The notes below the pieces were generated by a model. That model did not search any database. It had not been told where the DNA came from and worked only from the letters and a program-made list of their open reading frames with translations. A stretch of DNA of 64,000 nucleotides, taken from Prinsepia uniflora. Lineage: Eukaryota; Streptophyta; Magnoliopsida; Rosales; Rosaceae. Location of the stretch: assembly GCA_032719365.1 (NCBI GenBank), contig CM064871.1:60896416-60960415 (forward strand). The letters run 5' to 3'. Made by a program: the position numbers and the translations under genes. Positions 49,802-60,923 of the stretch are shown one piece after another; position 1 is the first letter of the stretch, and the number at the start of each line of letters is the position of its first letter.

Positions 49802-50290
49802 CTGCAAGTGCGAGGCGAGGTGAAGGCTTGGCGTGCCACAACTCAAGGCAAGGCAAGATTAAAGCTGGAGGTGATGCGCCAGATGACATGAGGTTCTCTT
49901 TCCAGTGACAATTCCTTTGGTGTTTGGTGAATAGAAGAGTTCAATGCTTTGACGGACTTGTCATCTTCAGGTGCATTTAAAGCTAGCATCGAGGCTTTCA
50001 ACGAAGGAGACGAAGGGACCCATCACTTGGAGTGCGACGTGTCACAACCTAACATGTTCCAGCTATGAGGCAATGTGTGTTGCAGCTACAAGGAGAGATA
50101 TGCTTCATCTTCAAAGCGAGGTTTCCCCTGACGCGAGACGAAGTGCATGTGGTGCCATGAAGTAAATGAAGAAGAGTGACCTGAAGGCACATACTGCAAA
50201 GCTTGTCAAAGCATGGATGATGCTACTACCACTACTTCCGTGAAGTCAAGCGATGCTGAAATGGGTTGTTAGAGCTACAATTTCCATTTC

Positions 50291-50928
50291 AGATACTACT
50301 AGAGTTATCCTTCTGAAACTTTACTCAGTGAAAGTGGACATTGGTCTCGAGGCAAGTGGCGTAAAGGCACAAAGCGCACCATGATGGAATGATCGAATTG
50401 CAAGAAGAAGGCCACAAAGGATGCATCACTGGAAGTCCATGATGGAATGATCGAAGGCCTCCCAGGCTTTCTCACAGGTTGACGGAGAGACTCTGAGGTC
50501 GTGTCGGCCCTGATGATGAGCTTCACGGTTCTTCTTGGCTCGTAGCTTGATCTTAACATTGAATATATGTTTGAGAATTCAACTTGTAAATTGTCAACTT
50601 CTTTAATTTTCATTAGTAGAAGCCTTCCATTTTTTTTTGAGTGTTTGTGATTTTCGGCAGATTTGACCTTTGTATAGTAAATTTCGTCTTTTGACTTCGT
50701 TTTAGCTCTGAATTGAGTTCCGTTGGTGGCATTGGAAAGTTGACTTCCGTACCTTTTTGGCACCATCAAGCTCTCTTCAAGGAAGTAAAATTTGTGGCTG
50801 GTACGTTCGAATAAACCTCGAAGTTGTGTGCTGGAATTTGTAGTCGCGCGCACTAAGACATTCGCCCTAGATTTTTTATGACATGACCCGGTTGTTGCTC
50901 CCTTTGGTGGGGTTGGGAAGCTATATTT
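50291..50928. other. Unclassified repeat, left part (continues at 56681)
   Basis: A minus-strand open frame of 250 codons (50305-51057) runs out of this block into the LTR, so it is a chance frame. The sequence is interrupted by the LTR nest at 50929-56675 and continues at 56681-56860. I saw no domain. Confidence 0.4.
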
Positions 50929-50949
50929 TGTCAGGACCCACCCCCCAAT

Positions 50950-53782
50950 TGATAGGACCCGCCCCGATCCCCCTGGGACCACCCGGGACGTGCCCTGCTC
51001 CCGTCTGACACCCGACATTAAAATATCATAATTACCCTTATTGAAAGTAAAGTGCATAAAGAAAATCCATAGTTAAGTCATACATAGCACGCCACACAAG
51101 TACTCGTATACAAATAGTGTCAGACAAGGGATAGTTCCCGAATACAGTTTATTGAGCACGACTCTAGACACACTACGTGCCAACCTACCCAGCAGTAGGG
51201 TTCAGGTGCGCAATGTAAACCTATGCCTCTTCCTCGGGATCCTCCTCCTCAATAGCACCACCTGGAGGGGTAGTAAAACAACAAGGGTGAGTGAGCCGAA
51301 ACTCAAGGTTTACAAAATAGTTTACCATCTCGAAAATATATAGATTTTCCCCTCCGTTTTCCGAAAAGACATGCACTAGTATCATAAACCAAAAAATCAT
51401 ATAATCATAAGAGAATAATATCAGCATAATATAATCTCAGTCACTGCACTATACATCCCAACCCTGACATCCCAGATGCCCGATGTCCCAGACGCCCAAT
51501 AAGGTCACAGTCCCAAGGCTACGCGTGCCACCCGGGGTCTCAATCCCGAGTCCAAATCCCGAACCCAGTCCGAGCATGGCATTCTGGATGCCTGACGTCC
51601 CAGACGTCCAACAGTAGCAATCCTGCTCCTGAGTCACTCTACGGTCCGGTCCCTCCGTAGAATGACTCCTCACAGGCAATGCGCCGTGACCACTCCAGAG
51701 TTCCTACATCCGGAGGAGATAGAATCCTAGGGTAGATCTATACAGTGCAGTACCACAGATAATGTCGAGATCCATTATACATATACATGACTCAAAACCA
51801 TTCATAAACAACCAGACGGGTCTCATGCCCAAACATCGTAATATGTGCCATAAATCATACTCAAGATAAACAGATACTTTTACTTGAATCACATATAGAT
51901 ATAATAGAAAGTAAAACAGTTATGCATGCCGAGGTTTAGTGAAATCAAAGGCCCACTCACAGTACAATCCCGCTGCAATCCCGAGGGTAAAACCCCGTCC
52001 AAGGGTTAAAGTACAATTTCCTGTCATGTCCAAAGCATACATAAAGGTCTCTTTAAGTCCCTACTAAACAACTAAGAAACCCTAGTCTGAAACCTGTCCA
52101 GGAAAGCCGTCCAAGCACGCTTCCCAAGGCTTCAAACCCTAATTTGACCAACTTAACGATTTCCGATCGACACGAAACCACCGCCATTGGATTCGTATCG
52201 TCAAAACCTTGAAAATGGCACTGGTCCCACACAAAGTACTGTTCACACGCGCCCCCCACACGCCGATCAACCCTCTGGTCAACGGTGCTACAGTGATGTT
52301 GACGTCAGCATGACGTCACTGCTGACGTCAGCATGACGTCATCACTAACAGTGTCAGAGGACACGTGTCAACAGCCCATTGGTCCCTAGTCTGACAGTTT
52401 TCTAACATGATGACATCATCATGACGTCACTGCTGACGTCAGCATGATGACGTCATCAGCTACAGTAACCGGGTCTGAGAACCGGGTCACCGCAGACCCA
52501 CGGTTCGACCCGATCAGTTCTCATCAACCCGACCACCATAATCGATGGGATTTGTTCCTAAGAACTCGTCTAATCATGTTCTATGGTTCTGTGTAATTAA
52601 AACAAGTTTTTAGGTTGAAGGAACCACTTGAAAATCGACGGGAAACTGGCTGCCGGCACTGGTTCGTCTTCTCCGGCGAGTCGTCAAGCTTCCAGTCACG
52701 GTTCTTGGTCCAAAACGATCGTCTAGGTCCCTTGAGTGTGTCTTAGAAGTAAACAAGGAATTCCATCGTAAAAAACGAACGTTTTAAAACAGGGATAGAA
52801 AATTGGTCTTCTCGGGTTTCTGGACTTACCGCCGCCGTGTCGCCGCCGTGGGTTGCGCAGTCCAGTCCTGAGCCGTCCAGAGGTCTCAGTGGTCCTAGCC
52901 CTAGGTTTGTTCGAGCCCAGAAGTCATGGTTTGGATGGTTGGATCGATTTGGGCTGCTCGGGTTCCTTTCGGGTCTGGGGGGTTTCTGGGTTGCGCCGCC
53001 GCCCGTGGTGGTGGTGGTGGTGGTGGTTTGGAGGTAGCTGAGAGGTGGTCTGGTGTATGGGTTAAGGCTGAGAGGTGGTGTAGTCGCTGGTGTGATTGTT
53101 CGAAGGGTGAGAGTACACGGTTAAGAGAATGAAAATGTGGGAGTATGGTTTGATGAGTTTAAAACAAAATAGGCAAATTAAACCAACGGCTGGGATTAAG
53201 TCTGAGTGTAAGGATGGAGGGTGAGGATTTAAGGAGATTAATTAGTTAATTAATTAAATGGCAAACATAGATCCTGGTTTTAGGGGATGAGGTGGATGAG
53301 TGACATGTGTCACTCATCAAGGGTCCAGATTGATTGGGTTAAAGTAATCAGATTCTATTATTTTATTATTATTTTATTCCGAGTCTCGGTTAGTTTGGTT
53401 TAATCGTAATTACGTTCTTGACCATAACTTTTTCGTCGTATGTCCGATTTTGGCGTGCCGCCTATCTACGGATTCGTATCGACGGGACCTACGTAACGGT
53501 CCTTGGCCCTCGTCCGTTGAACTTCCCGGGTCAAAAGTCAACATTTGGCCCCTAATTGACCAAATTACCAAAATACCCCTAGACTTTCGAACGTCACAAC
53601 TTCTTCCTCGAACGTCGGAATCGAACGTGCCACCTGCCTATGAACTCGTGACGTCCTAAACTACGTCACGGTCATGGGTAAAAGTCCTAAATATTTCCCG
53701 AGGCAAAAGTCAACATTTCCCCCCTTAGGGGCAAAACGGTCATTTTACAATAAAATAATATTTACGAAAGTTCGTCGTTACA
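50950..53782 (-). mobile_element. Solo LTR (2,833 bp), nested, distinct subfamily
   Basis: Plus-strand ends are TGATAGGACCCG and TCGTCGTTACA. A perfect duplication CCAAT lies at 50945-50949 and 53783-53787. The cassette slot (about 51465-51620) has CCAGACGCCC-like repeats. It uniquely carries a dense cluster of TGACGTCA sites (52300-52455) and a GGT/GTG run near 53005. Open frames at 52837-53132 are within the LTR. Confidence 0.93.
52300..52455. promoter_or_regulatory. Cluster of seven TGACGTCA palindromes
   Basis: Exact TGACGTCA at 52300, 52311, 52323, 52334, 52422, 52434 and 52448. This 8-bp palindrome is the CRE-type site bound by bZIP proteins (TGA/CREB-like). A regulatory role in the LTR is inferred; it may equally be a tandem-repeat by-product, since spacing is often 11-12 bp. 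Confidence 0.65.
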
Positions 53783-54361
53783 CCAATCCCCCGGGATTAA
53801 GGGCTAAATCATGCTCCCGTCTAACTTACGCATGACATGAAGGCTAAACTGTCGTCCAACCTCCACGTGACACGTAAGTTGGACAAGGGATTCTCGATCC
53901 AACCGTCCTCAAAGTATCCGGACTTCCCAGAGTGCGTCGAAACTACTGTGGATCTCAGGTGTGATGTCTTCGTCACTCTCGACCAACAGCCCGCACCGCA
54001 ACAACCTGGAGGGTATCGAAAACATGAAAAGACTGTGAGTGGACAAAAATAAATGATAAGGTCAAAAACAGTTCGATAAAACAAGTACATTTATACCCTC
54101 CATTTAAAAAAAACCCATGCATGCATATCCAGTCATGTCATGAAACCATTCATATTAAAACCATAAATGAAAACCATTATCGGAAACCCGAATCAAAATC
54201 GTTAATCAAATCCAGGCCTCAGCCTTAAATCACAAAGCAATCTCAAATACGAGAACTCCGTCCCAAAAATCATCAAATCCAACTCATCCGGGCCCTTTCC
54301 CAAACATCAAAAACCAGTGAAAATATCAATCATACAAGTTTACTGGATCTCAAGTGCGCCC

Positions 54362-54592
54362 GAGTCTTTAAACTCAAAACTCAATGCGCAAATAACCAGG
54401 CCTTCCCGAGTCTTTAAACTCAAAACACAATCACAAAGGGGGGGTGGGGGGGGGGGGGGGGGGTATCATAACTTAGTCTTTAAACTCAAAACATATCAAT
54501 GCAGGGTCCTCCCCTCGTCAATCAATCCGAGTCTTTAAACTCAAAACCAGATCCAGTGGGTTTTTCTCTTTTCTTTCCGGGTCTTTAAATCC
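54362..54592 (-). repeat. Dyad-repeat cassette with an inserted poly-G tract
   Basis: Copies start at about 54362, 54408, 54474, 54529 and 54579. Between the second and third lies a G run: 7 G, T, then 18 G (54438-54463). This is unusual and prone to replication or assembly error. Confidence 0.85.
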
Positions 54593-56680
54593 AAAACCAT
54601 TTTTCATTCAATCAGTGAAAACCACAGAAAATCCACAGTCGAATTCGCAACGATGATTCTGTAAGCTAGCATCCAGAACCATCTTCCCGAACCCAAATCC
54701 ACACTTTCTTCCCAAGTCTCCAAACCAAAACCGAAAGCTCCTTTATCGAAATCTCATAAACAAGGCTCCAAGCCCAAAATCACTTTTCCGAAATCCTTTT
54801 CAAAACATTGAAATCAAATCATTAAAACCATGATCACATCACAAGATCGTTCGAAATCTCGTAAAACGTGAAATCCTGTGAATACCTCGAAAAACGTGCA
54901 AAATCGTAAAGCATCCAGATCATAAAACAAATCATAGAATCACGTATAGAAAACATATAAAAACATATATGCATGCATAAAGAGTTAGAAAGCAAAGTCC
55001 ACTCACAGACCATTTCGACGTCGCCTCGATACGAGCGTACTTACGCCGTTCCCCTACCATTTTGCTATCCTCGGCTTCCCCGAACCTGTCCAAATCCCAT
55101 ACTAAGGTCACTAACTACTTCACAAAGGTCATACTAAAGCCCCATAATTTTCCCGAATTTTTAACTATTTTTAATCGAGGCCTAAAACCTTCAGACCTCC
55201 TGAAACATATCGAGATGATGTCCGATCATCTCGAAACAAGTGCTAAAATGTTCGTTACATCACATACTTTAATAGTCATGTTGGAAGATTTCCCAAACTA
55301 CCCCTCACGTTCCCCCACGCGCGTCTGGAAGTTTCTGCGCGTGAGACCCACGCGCGTGAACAGTGTCGTCGTCAACCTCAGGTGAACCCGGTTCACCTGG
55401 TTCGAACTGGTCCGGTCTAGGCTAAACCGGCGTTCACGGTTTTCATTCAATTTCAACCCATTTTTAATCCTAACTAGTCCATTAGTTTCGTTCTATCATC
55501 CCTAACCTATTCTCATCATCAAAACACAAAGTTCCAGGCTAGAGATTACCTCCTAAATCGAAGGAGAAACCGCCCCATGTTCGTCGTCCAGTTGTAGGAA
55601 ATCTGGCCACCTCCTTCACTGGTTTCAATTTCAATCCATTCCTAGAACCTCCAGAAACAAAATCCAATTGCTTAAATAAACAATCGAGCACTAAAACCAT
55701 AGTTACCATTTTTAACTCTCACTCCCTACCTTGTCGACTTTGCGGCTTCCGTCCACGGCGGGCCGCCGTTACAGGCTTAATCAACTCCTAGGTAGCTCAG
55801 AAACAACATCTAATACTCAATTTGGCTCAACAACTCTTCAATTCGATTCCCAAATTTCAAACTCAACAGGGGACTCACAGGTTCTTTCCTTTGTTCGACC
55901 ACCTCCGTGCACGACGGTGCTGGGTGATAGCACCACCATACTCCTCCCCTACCAATCTCTCTTTTTTGTTCACAGGGTAAGAAAAATGGATGAAGATCGA
56001 AGGTACTCAATGGGGGAATTCTTCTCTGTTTTCCTCTGTTTTGTACAGCCACAAACACACCCGTGCACAAATTTAAAACCTGTCGAGACTTCTACACCCA
56101 TCTAGTCTCTGCCAGGTGTCCAAAACCTATGGACACACCATTCAAAGCAAGCCAAGTGTCCCACTTCCATTGGGCACAGATCCCAAGGTAGAAAATGTCC
56201 AGAATGCCCCTTGCTGCCCAAATTACCGTTTTGTCCCTTGTACGTTTAGACCCATAACTAATCTATTCGATGTCCGATGATGACGTGCCGCCTGTCATTG
56301 TACTTAGGTCGTCGAGACCTTCCTAACAGTCCTTGAATTTCGTGAAATTAACTTGTCGTTTGAAAAGTCAACAATTTGCCTTTTTTTCTCCAAATTACGA
56401 AAGTGCCTTCAACCTTTCGAACATCATAACTTCCTCCTCGGATGTCGGAATTGGGTGTGCCACCTGTCTACGGACTCGTGATGTCCCGAACTATGTCACT
56501 GTCGTCGTTTAACGTCCATTTGACCGCCCGAATTAAAAGTCAACATTTTGCCCATTCTAGGGCAAAATCGCCATTCTGCGCCACCGTCCAAAGGTAGCCA
56601 ACTAATCACCGATTATCTTCGCTAATCCATCAATACCCACTAATCTAATCCCGACTTCCGGGACGGGTTGTTACATATTT

Positions 56681-56860
56681 AGTAGATTTTCCAATTCCAT
56701 CAAGTATGTTTGTTGGGTATGAGTGACAGATCCTTGGGAATGTGCTTGAGTAGTATGTACCTCATTGTTGGTCAATCGCATTGAAATTAGTCGTCAAGTT
56801 GCTTGAGGTGGTGACTTAGCTCTTTGAGGTGACGTCTGTACTTTTTCCTTCAGAGAGGTG
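56681..56860. other. Unclassified repeat, right part
   Basis: Continues the block broken at 50928 by the LTR nest. No gene seen. Confidence 0.4.
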
Positions 56861-57300
56861 CTTCGAGTTCTTCAGAGGTGAAGTCTTTGAGTGTTTCACC
56901 AGTGGAGGCCATCGGTGCTTCACACGGCGCAAGTGTTGATAGGTTGCGGGCTGAAGGCATTATGGCTTTGACGAACAAGGATGTTGATGTGTCGCAGAGT
57001 GATTGCCTTGATGCGTCGCAGAGCGATTTCCTTGATGCGTCGTGGGGTGATTTCCTTGATGCATCATGGGGCGAATTCCTAGATGTGTCACGGGGTGATA
57101 TCCTTGATGCTTCGCAAGTGATGTGTTGCTTCAAGTGTGAAGGCTTGGAGTGCTTCGCGGGATGAAGGCTTGGAGTGCTTCGCGTGGCGAAGGCTTGGAG
57201 TGCTTCACGGGGCGAAGGCTTGGAGTGCTTCGCGTGGCGAAGGCTGGAAATGCTCTGCATAACGAAGGCTTGGAGTGCTCCGCATGACGAAGGCTTGGAG
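56861..57300 (+). repeat. 24-25-bp tandem array, left part, open in one frame
   Basis: From about 56986 to 57115 units of GATGCGTCGCAGAGCGATTT type repeat every 24 bp. In the frame 56878-57165 this gives 8-residue repeats such as DASWGDFL. From 57130 the unit becomes GGCGAAGGCTTGGAGTGCTT with a 25-bp period. Cut at 57300 by a solo LTR. Confidence 0.82.
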
Positions 57301-60175
57301 TGTAACGACCCGTCCCGAGAGGCGGGATTAGCAGAGTGTTTAAGAATGGATTAGTGAGCCTAATCAGTGTTTAGTTGGGCCGTTAGCGTAGAATGACGAT
57401 TTTGCCCCTAGTTTGGGCAAAATGTTGACTTTGAGTTCGGACGGTCAATTGGGCATTGACCGATGACTGTGACGTAGTTTGGGACGTCACGAGTCCGTAG
57501 ACAGATGGCACGCCCGATTTCGACAGGAGGAAGTTATGATGTTCGGAAGGCTGAGGGCATTATCGTAATTTGGTAAAAATAGGGGGAAAAGTTGAATTTT
57601 AGCACGATTGGGTTTTTGTATGTAGACCAAGGACCGTTAGGTAGATCTCGTCGTCCTGAGTTCAACGACAGGTGGCATGCCTTCATCAGACATTGGACGG
57701 GCGAGATATGGGTCTAGAACGGAGAAAGGTAGAATCGTAATTTGAACTTTAGGGGTATTTTGATCTTTCCGTGTCTTGGGATTTGGGCCAATCAGATAAG
57801 GCCAAGTGTACAGTGGAGATGGGGATATTTTGGTTTGGGACCACAGGGCTGTGACACGTGGGGTTTGGCTAGAGGTTTCTAGGATGTTGCACGGTGCAAA
57901 ATTAAACAGGTAGTCGTGCTTGTGTGTGTAGCCGTGTTCGACGAAGAGAGAAACAGAGAGCGAGATTGAGAGAAAATTGAGAGTTCGCCGTGGGTGTTGG
58001 TGTGTTCTGGTGACTGAGTGTGTGATTAGAGATCGAGAGATAGGTAGAGAGTGAGTTGTGAGGGCAACTCGTGTGAGGAAGAGTGGTGTGAGGAGAGGGT
58101 GAGTTCACGGGAAAACCAGAGAACAGAGAGGGAGTTTGGTGGTAGTGCAAAGCTCAGTGATCAAGTCGATCAAATTGGGCTCGAGGGGAAGCTTGGACGG
58201 TTCTGTGGACTCCAGGGAACGCGGCGGCGAGCACGGCGGTGATCGATAGGCAGATAATTACTTCAGCCTATTTAGATGCTCTGTTTTTCCTAAATTTTCA
58301 AACGTTGAGTCGTGGCTTTTGGGGCTGAGTCGAGGAGTCTAGTGAGGTCTAGGGGACTCAGTAGGGTCCTGGGAAGCTGCTGGTTGTGCAGCCGTGAAGG
58401 GAAAGTGTATGGGTGGTCGGATTGAAAAACAGGGGTACGGGTGGTTTTTGTTTCGAGCTAGGGACGACGATTTAGGGGCTGTGTTGGAGTGTTTGGAGTA
58501 GAGGATTGGATTCCTGGGTAGAGGACGATGATATTGGTGAAAAGAGGAAGGAAAATGGTGGACGGACGGCGGAGAACCGGCCACGCCGGTCTGGAACAGT
58601 GCACAGGTTCGAAGGTTGAAGATGAACAGTGACTGTGCAGGCGCGTGAGGCCGACGCGCAGCCACTTTGGGCGGCGCGTGGAGGCACGTGCGGTGGTTTC
58701 TGGGGAAACGTCCAACTAGGTTTTTGGTCTAGAAGTTGTAACGAGTCTTTTGGGATAAGTTTCGGGTTAATCGGACGTCGTTTGAGGTTAGTTCGACAAG
58801 GTTGAAGGTTTAGGGTCTAGGCTCGTTACGTTTAGGACCCGGGATTTTTGTGGGATTTGAGGAGGGCCTTCGTTAACGTGTTAGTGACGTAGTTTGGTGA
58901 CTGTTGACAGGATCGAGGAACCCCGAGGAGGCTGAGGAACGTACAGAACGTACGGGACGTGAGTGACATGCCGGGTAACTGTGAGTGGACCCCTTCTCTA
59001 AACTCGAGCATGCATAACTGTTTTTCTATAATTGTTTTATGGTTTTACATGTGATTTCATGATTGTTGAATATGTGATGTTGGTTTTACGCAATTGCACG
59101 TTTTTCGAGAAAGTACAGTTTTCAGCACGTTTTACGAGGAAGCTTTGAATTTTGATTTCGATGCCATGATTTTGGGATTCAAATGATAAGTGATTTAATG
59201 ATTATAAATGGATTTGAAACATGATTTGACAATCAGGTTTTCGGTTTTAGAATCAGATTTCTAGAATCGAGATTTGGTTTTAAAGTTGAAAAGTGGATTT
59301 CCGGATTTGGGTTCGGAATGACGGTTCTGAATGCCGGAAGGGTTTAAGACCAGTGGTTTCGGATTCGGGTTTGGATATGGATTTCGAAATGGTTTTCAAA
59401 AGGTTTTGGATTGGATTTTCTGGATCTGGTTATTGGGTTTAAAGACCGGGATATTGTGATTGACAGGGGACGGGCCCGGATTGGGTTTAAAGACCTGGAT
59501 TGAGTTTAAAGACTCGGAAGTTTAAAGACTTGGATATATTGATATTTCCCTCGTAGGCCTGTTGAGTTTAAAGACTCGGATTATTGAGGCCTGGATTGAG
59601 TTTAAAGACTCAGGAGTTTAAAGACTCGGATAGGTCCAGCAGGTTTGATCGGATAATGATTGCTTGGTATTTATGTTTTATGTAACTGTTTTATGCTGAT
59701 TCTGCAACTGGTTTTATGACGATCCTTATGTGATTTATAACCGTTTTCAGCTAATGGGTTATGCATGTATGTTTTCAAAACGGAGGGCTAAAACCCTGAT
59801 TTGCTTATGAAATGGTTTTCGAAACTTTTATTCTTTATGGTCCACTCACACCTTTTGTTTTTAATTGCCCTCCAGGTCGTGGAGCTAGCGCGGGGGTTGA
59901 CGTTGAGGCAGCGTCGGAGGCATAGAGTACTCGAGAGTTTTCCCGAAGTGTTTCCGATTTTCCGTTGTGCGTGTACTCTGTGTATCGGGTTTAATTTCCT
60001 TAGTTAGGTACTATGCTCTGTGTAATTGCTGATTCTGAGATGTTTTTTTTTCTCCTGCGTTTGATAATGTATTTTGTGGTTTTAGTGAGGTTGTCTCGGT
60101 GATTTCATTTTTGGGTTGTCAGACGGGAGCAGGGTTTAGTCCCTAATACTGGGGGATTAGGGGTGGGCCCTGACA
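57301..60175 (+). mobile_element. Solo LTR (2,875 bp)
   Basis: Starts TGTAACGACCCGTCCCGAGA and ends GGTGGGCCCTGACA. A perfect duplication TGGAG lies at 57296-57300 and 60176-60180, inside a tandem array that resumes cleanly afterwards. Landmarks: two related 5' modules (about 57470-57600 and 57610-57770), hairpin at 58641-58659, GTGAGTGGAC at 58981-58990, dyad cassette at 59435-59629, GTCCACTCAC at 59840-59849 and CCCTCCAG ending at 59875. It is a good reference copy for the family. Confidence 0.95.
59435..59629 (+). repeat. Dyad-repeat cassette, 8 copies
   Basis: Starts at 59435, 59483, 59502, 59518, 59564, 59598 and 59614, plus degenerate neighbours. The copy at 59518 has AAG...CTT arms, a third paired arm type besides GAG/CTC and GGG/CCC. 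Confidence 0.88.
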
Positions 60176-60600
60176 TGGAGTGTTTCGCATGACGAAGGCT
60201 TAGAGTGCTTCGTGGGGCGAAGGCTTTGTGTGCATTAAAGAGAAAAGGCTTGGGTGCTTCGCATGGCAAAGGCTTGGAGTACTTCGCATGGCCAAGGCTT
60301 AGTATGCTTTGTGTGGCAAAGGTTTTGAGTGTTTCGCGTGACGAAGGCTTCGAATGTTTCGCGTGGTAAAGACTTTGGGTGCTTTGTGTAACGAAGGCTT
60401 CGGGTGCTTCACAGGTCGAAGGCTTCATGTGTTTTGCATGGTGAAGGCTTAGTATGCTTCGTTTGGCGAAGGCTTGAGTGCTTCGCATGGCGAAGGCTTC
60501 AAGTGTTTTGCGTGGCGAAGGCTTGTGTGCTTTGCATGACAAAGGCTTAGTATGCTTCGCATGGAGAAGGCTTAGTGCTTTCTAAACAAAAGCGTAGGCG
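60176..60600 (+). repeat. 24-25-bp tandem array, right part
   Basis: AAGGCT recurs at 60195, 60220, 60245, 60269 and 60294, a 24-25-bp period. Units are GCTTCGCRTGGCGAAGGCTT variants. On the minus strand it stays open (60105-60542) as 8-residue repeats of the HAKHSKPS type. It is the continuation of the array cut at 57300. Confidence 0.85.
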
Positions 60601-60923
60601 ATAAGACAATTTCATTAGACGTTGAAACGAAACATCTTGAATCTTATTGGAAGATACTATGTGAGAAAAGTAGGCATTGAGCCGAATTTTAATCACAAAC
60701 TTTGTGCTTTTGATGATGAGTTGGTCATTGATTCAGTTTCCTGGTTGTTCCCTGCAACTCGGACTGGACAATGATGGTGTCCATGCAGATCATCCTTTGA
60801 GCGGGTTCCTGGGGTCCTTTGTCTTCGAGACGTTTCGTTGCCTTTTTTCTGATATACTCGGTGCAGTGTCCTTCCCTTAAGAGGACTTGAAGGTATCTTT
60901 CGAAGGTTTGGCAGGAGCTTATG
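60601..60923. other. Unclassified spacer
   Basis: Between the array and the next LTR. Short frames on both strands (60677-60880 +, 60693-60992 -) have no recognisable domain. Confidence 0.4.

Larger units (their letters stand above)
47199..50290. repeat. Degenerate tandem repeat of about 300-350 bp, split by an LTR
   Basis: Related blocks at about 47199-47340, 47495-47620 and 49910-50060 share GTGGATAGAAGAGCT, GTCATCTTCARGTGC and CATSACTTGRAGTG motifs. Between them lie GCGAGGCGAGG-type low-complexity stretches. The solo LTR 47751-49801 interrupts it. I see no intact frame. Confidence 0.6.
50929..56675 (-). mobile_element. Solo LTR (about 2.91 kb own sequence), split by a nested LTR
   Basis: Plus-strand ends are TGTCAGGACCCACC and GGGTTGTTACA. 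A perfect duplication TATTT lies at 50924-50928 and 56676-56680. The nested copy 50950-53782 entered only 21 bp from the left end. Landmarks: CTGGAGGG near 54005, GTGAGTGGAC near 54035, dyad cassette at 54362-54592, GTCCACTCAC near 54997 and hairpin at 55337-55355. The open frame at 55731-56105 shows no domain. Confidence 0.92.

Noticed and set aside
50305..51057. 250-codon minus-strand frame
   Set aside because: It crosses the insertion point of the LTR at 50929, so it cannot be an ancestral gene, and has no domain.
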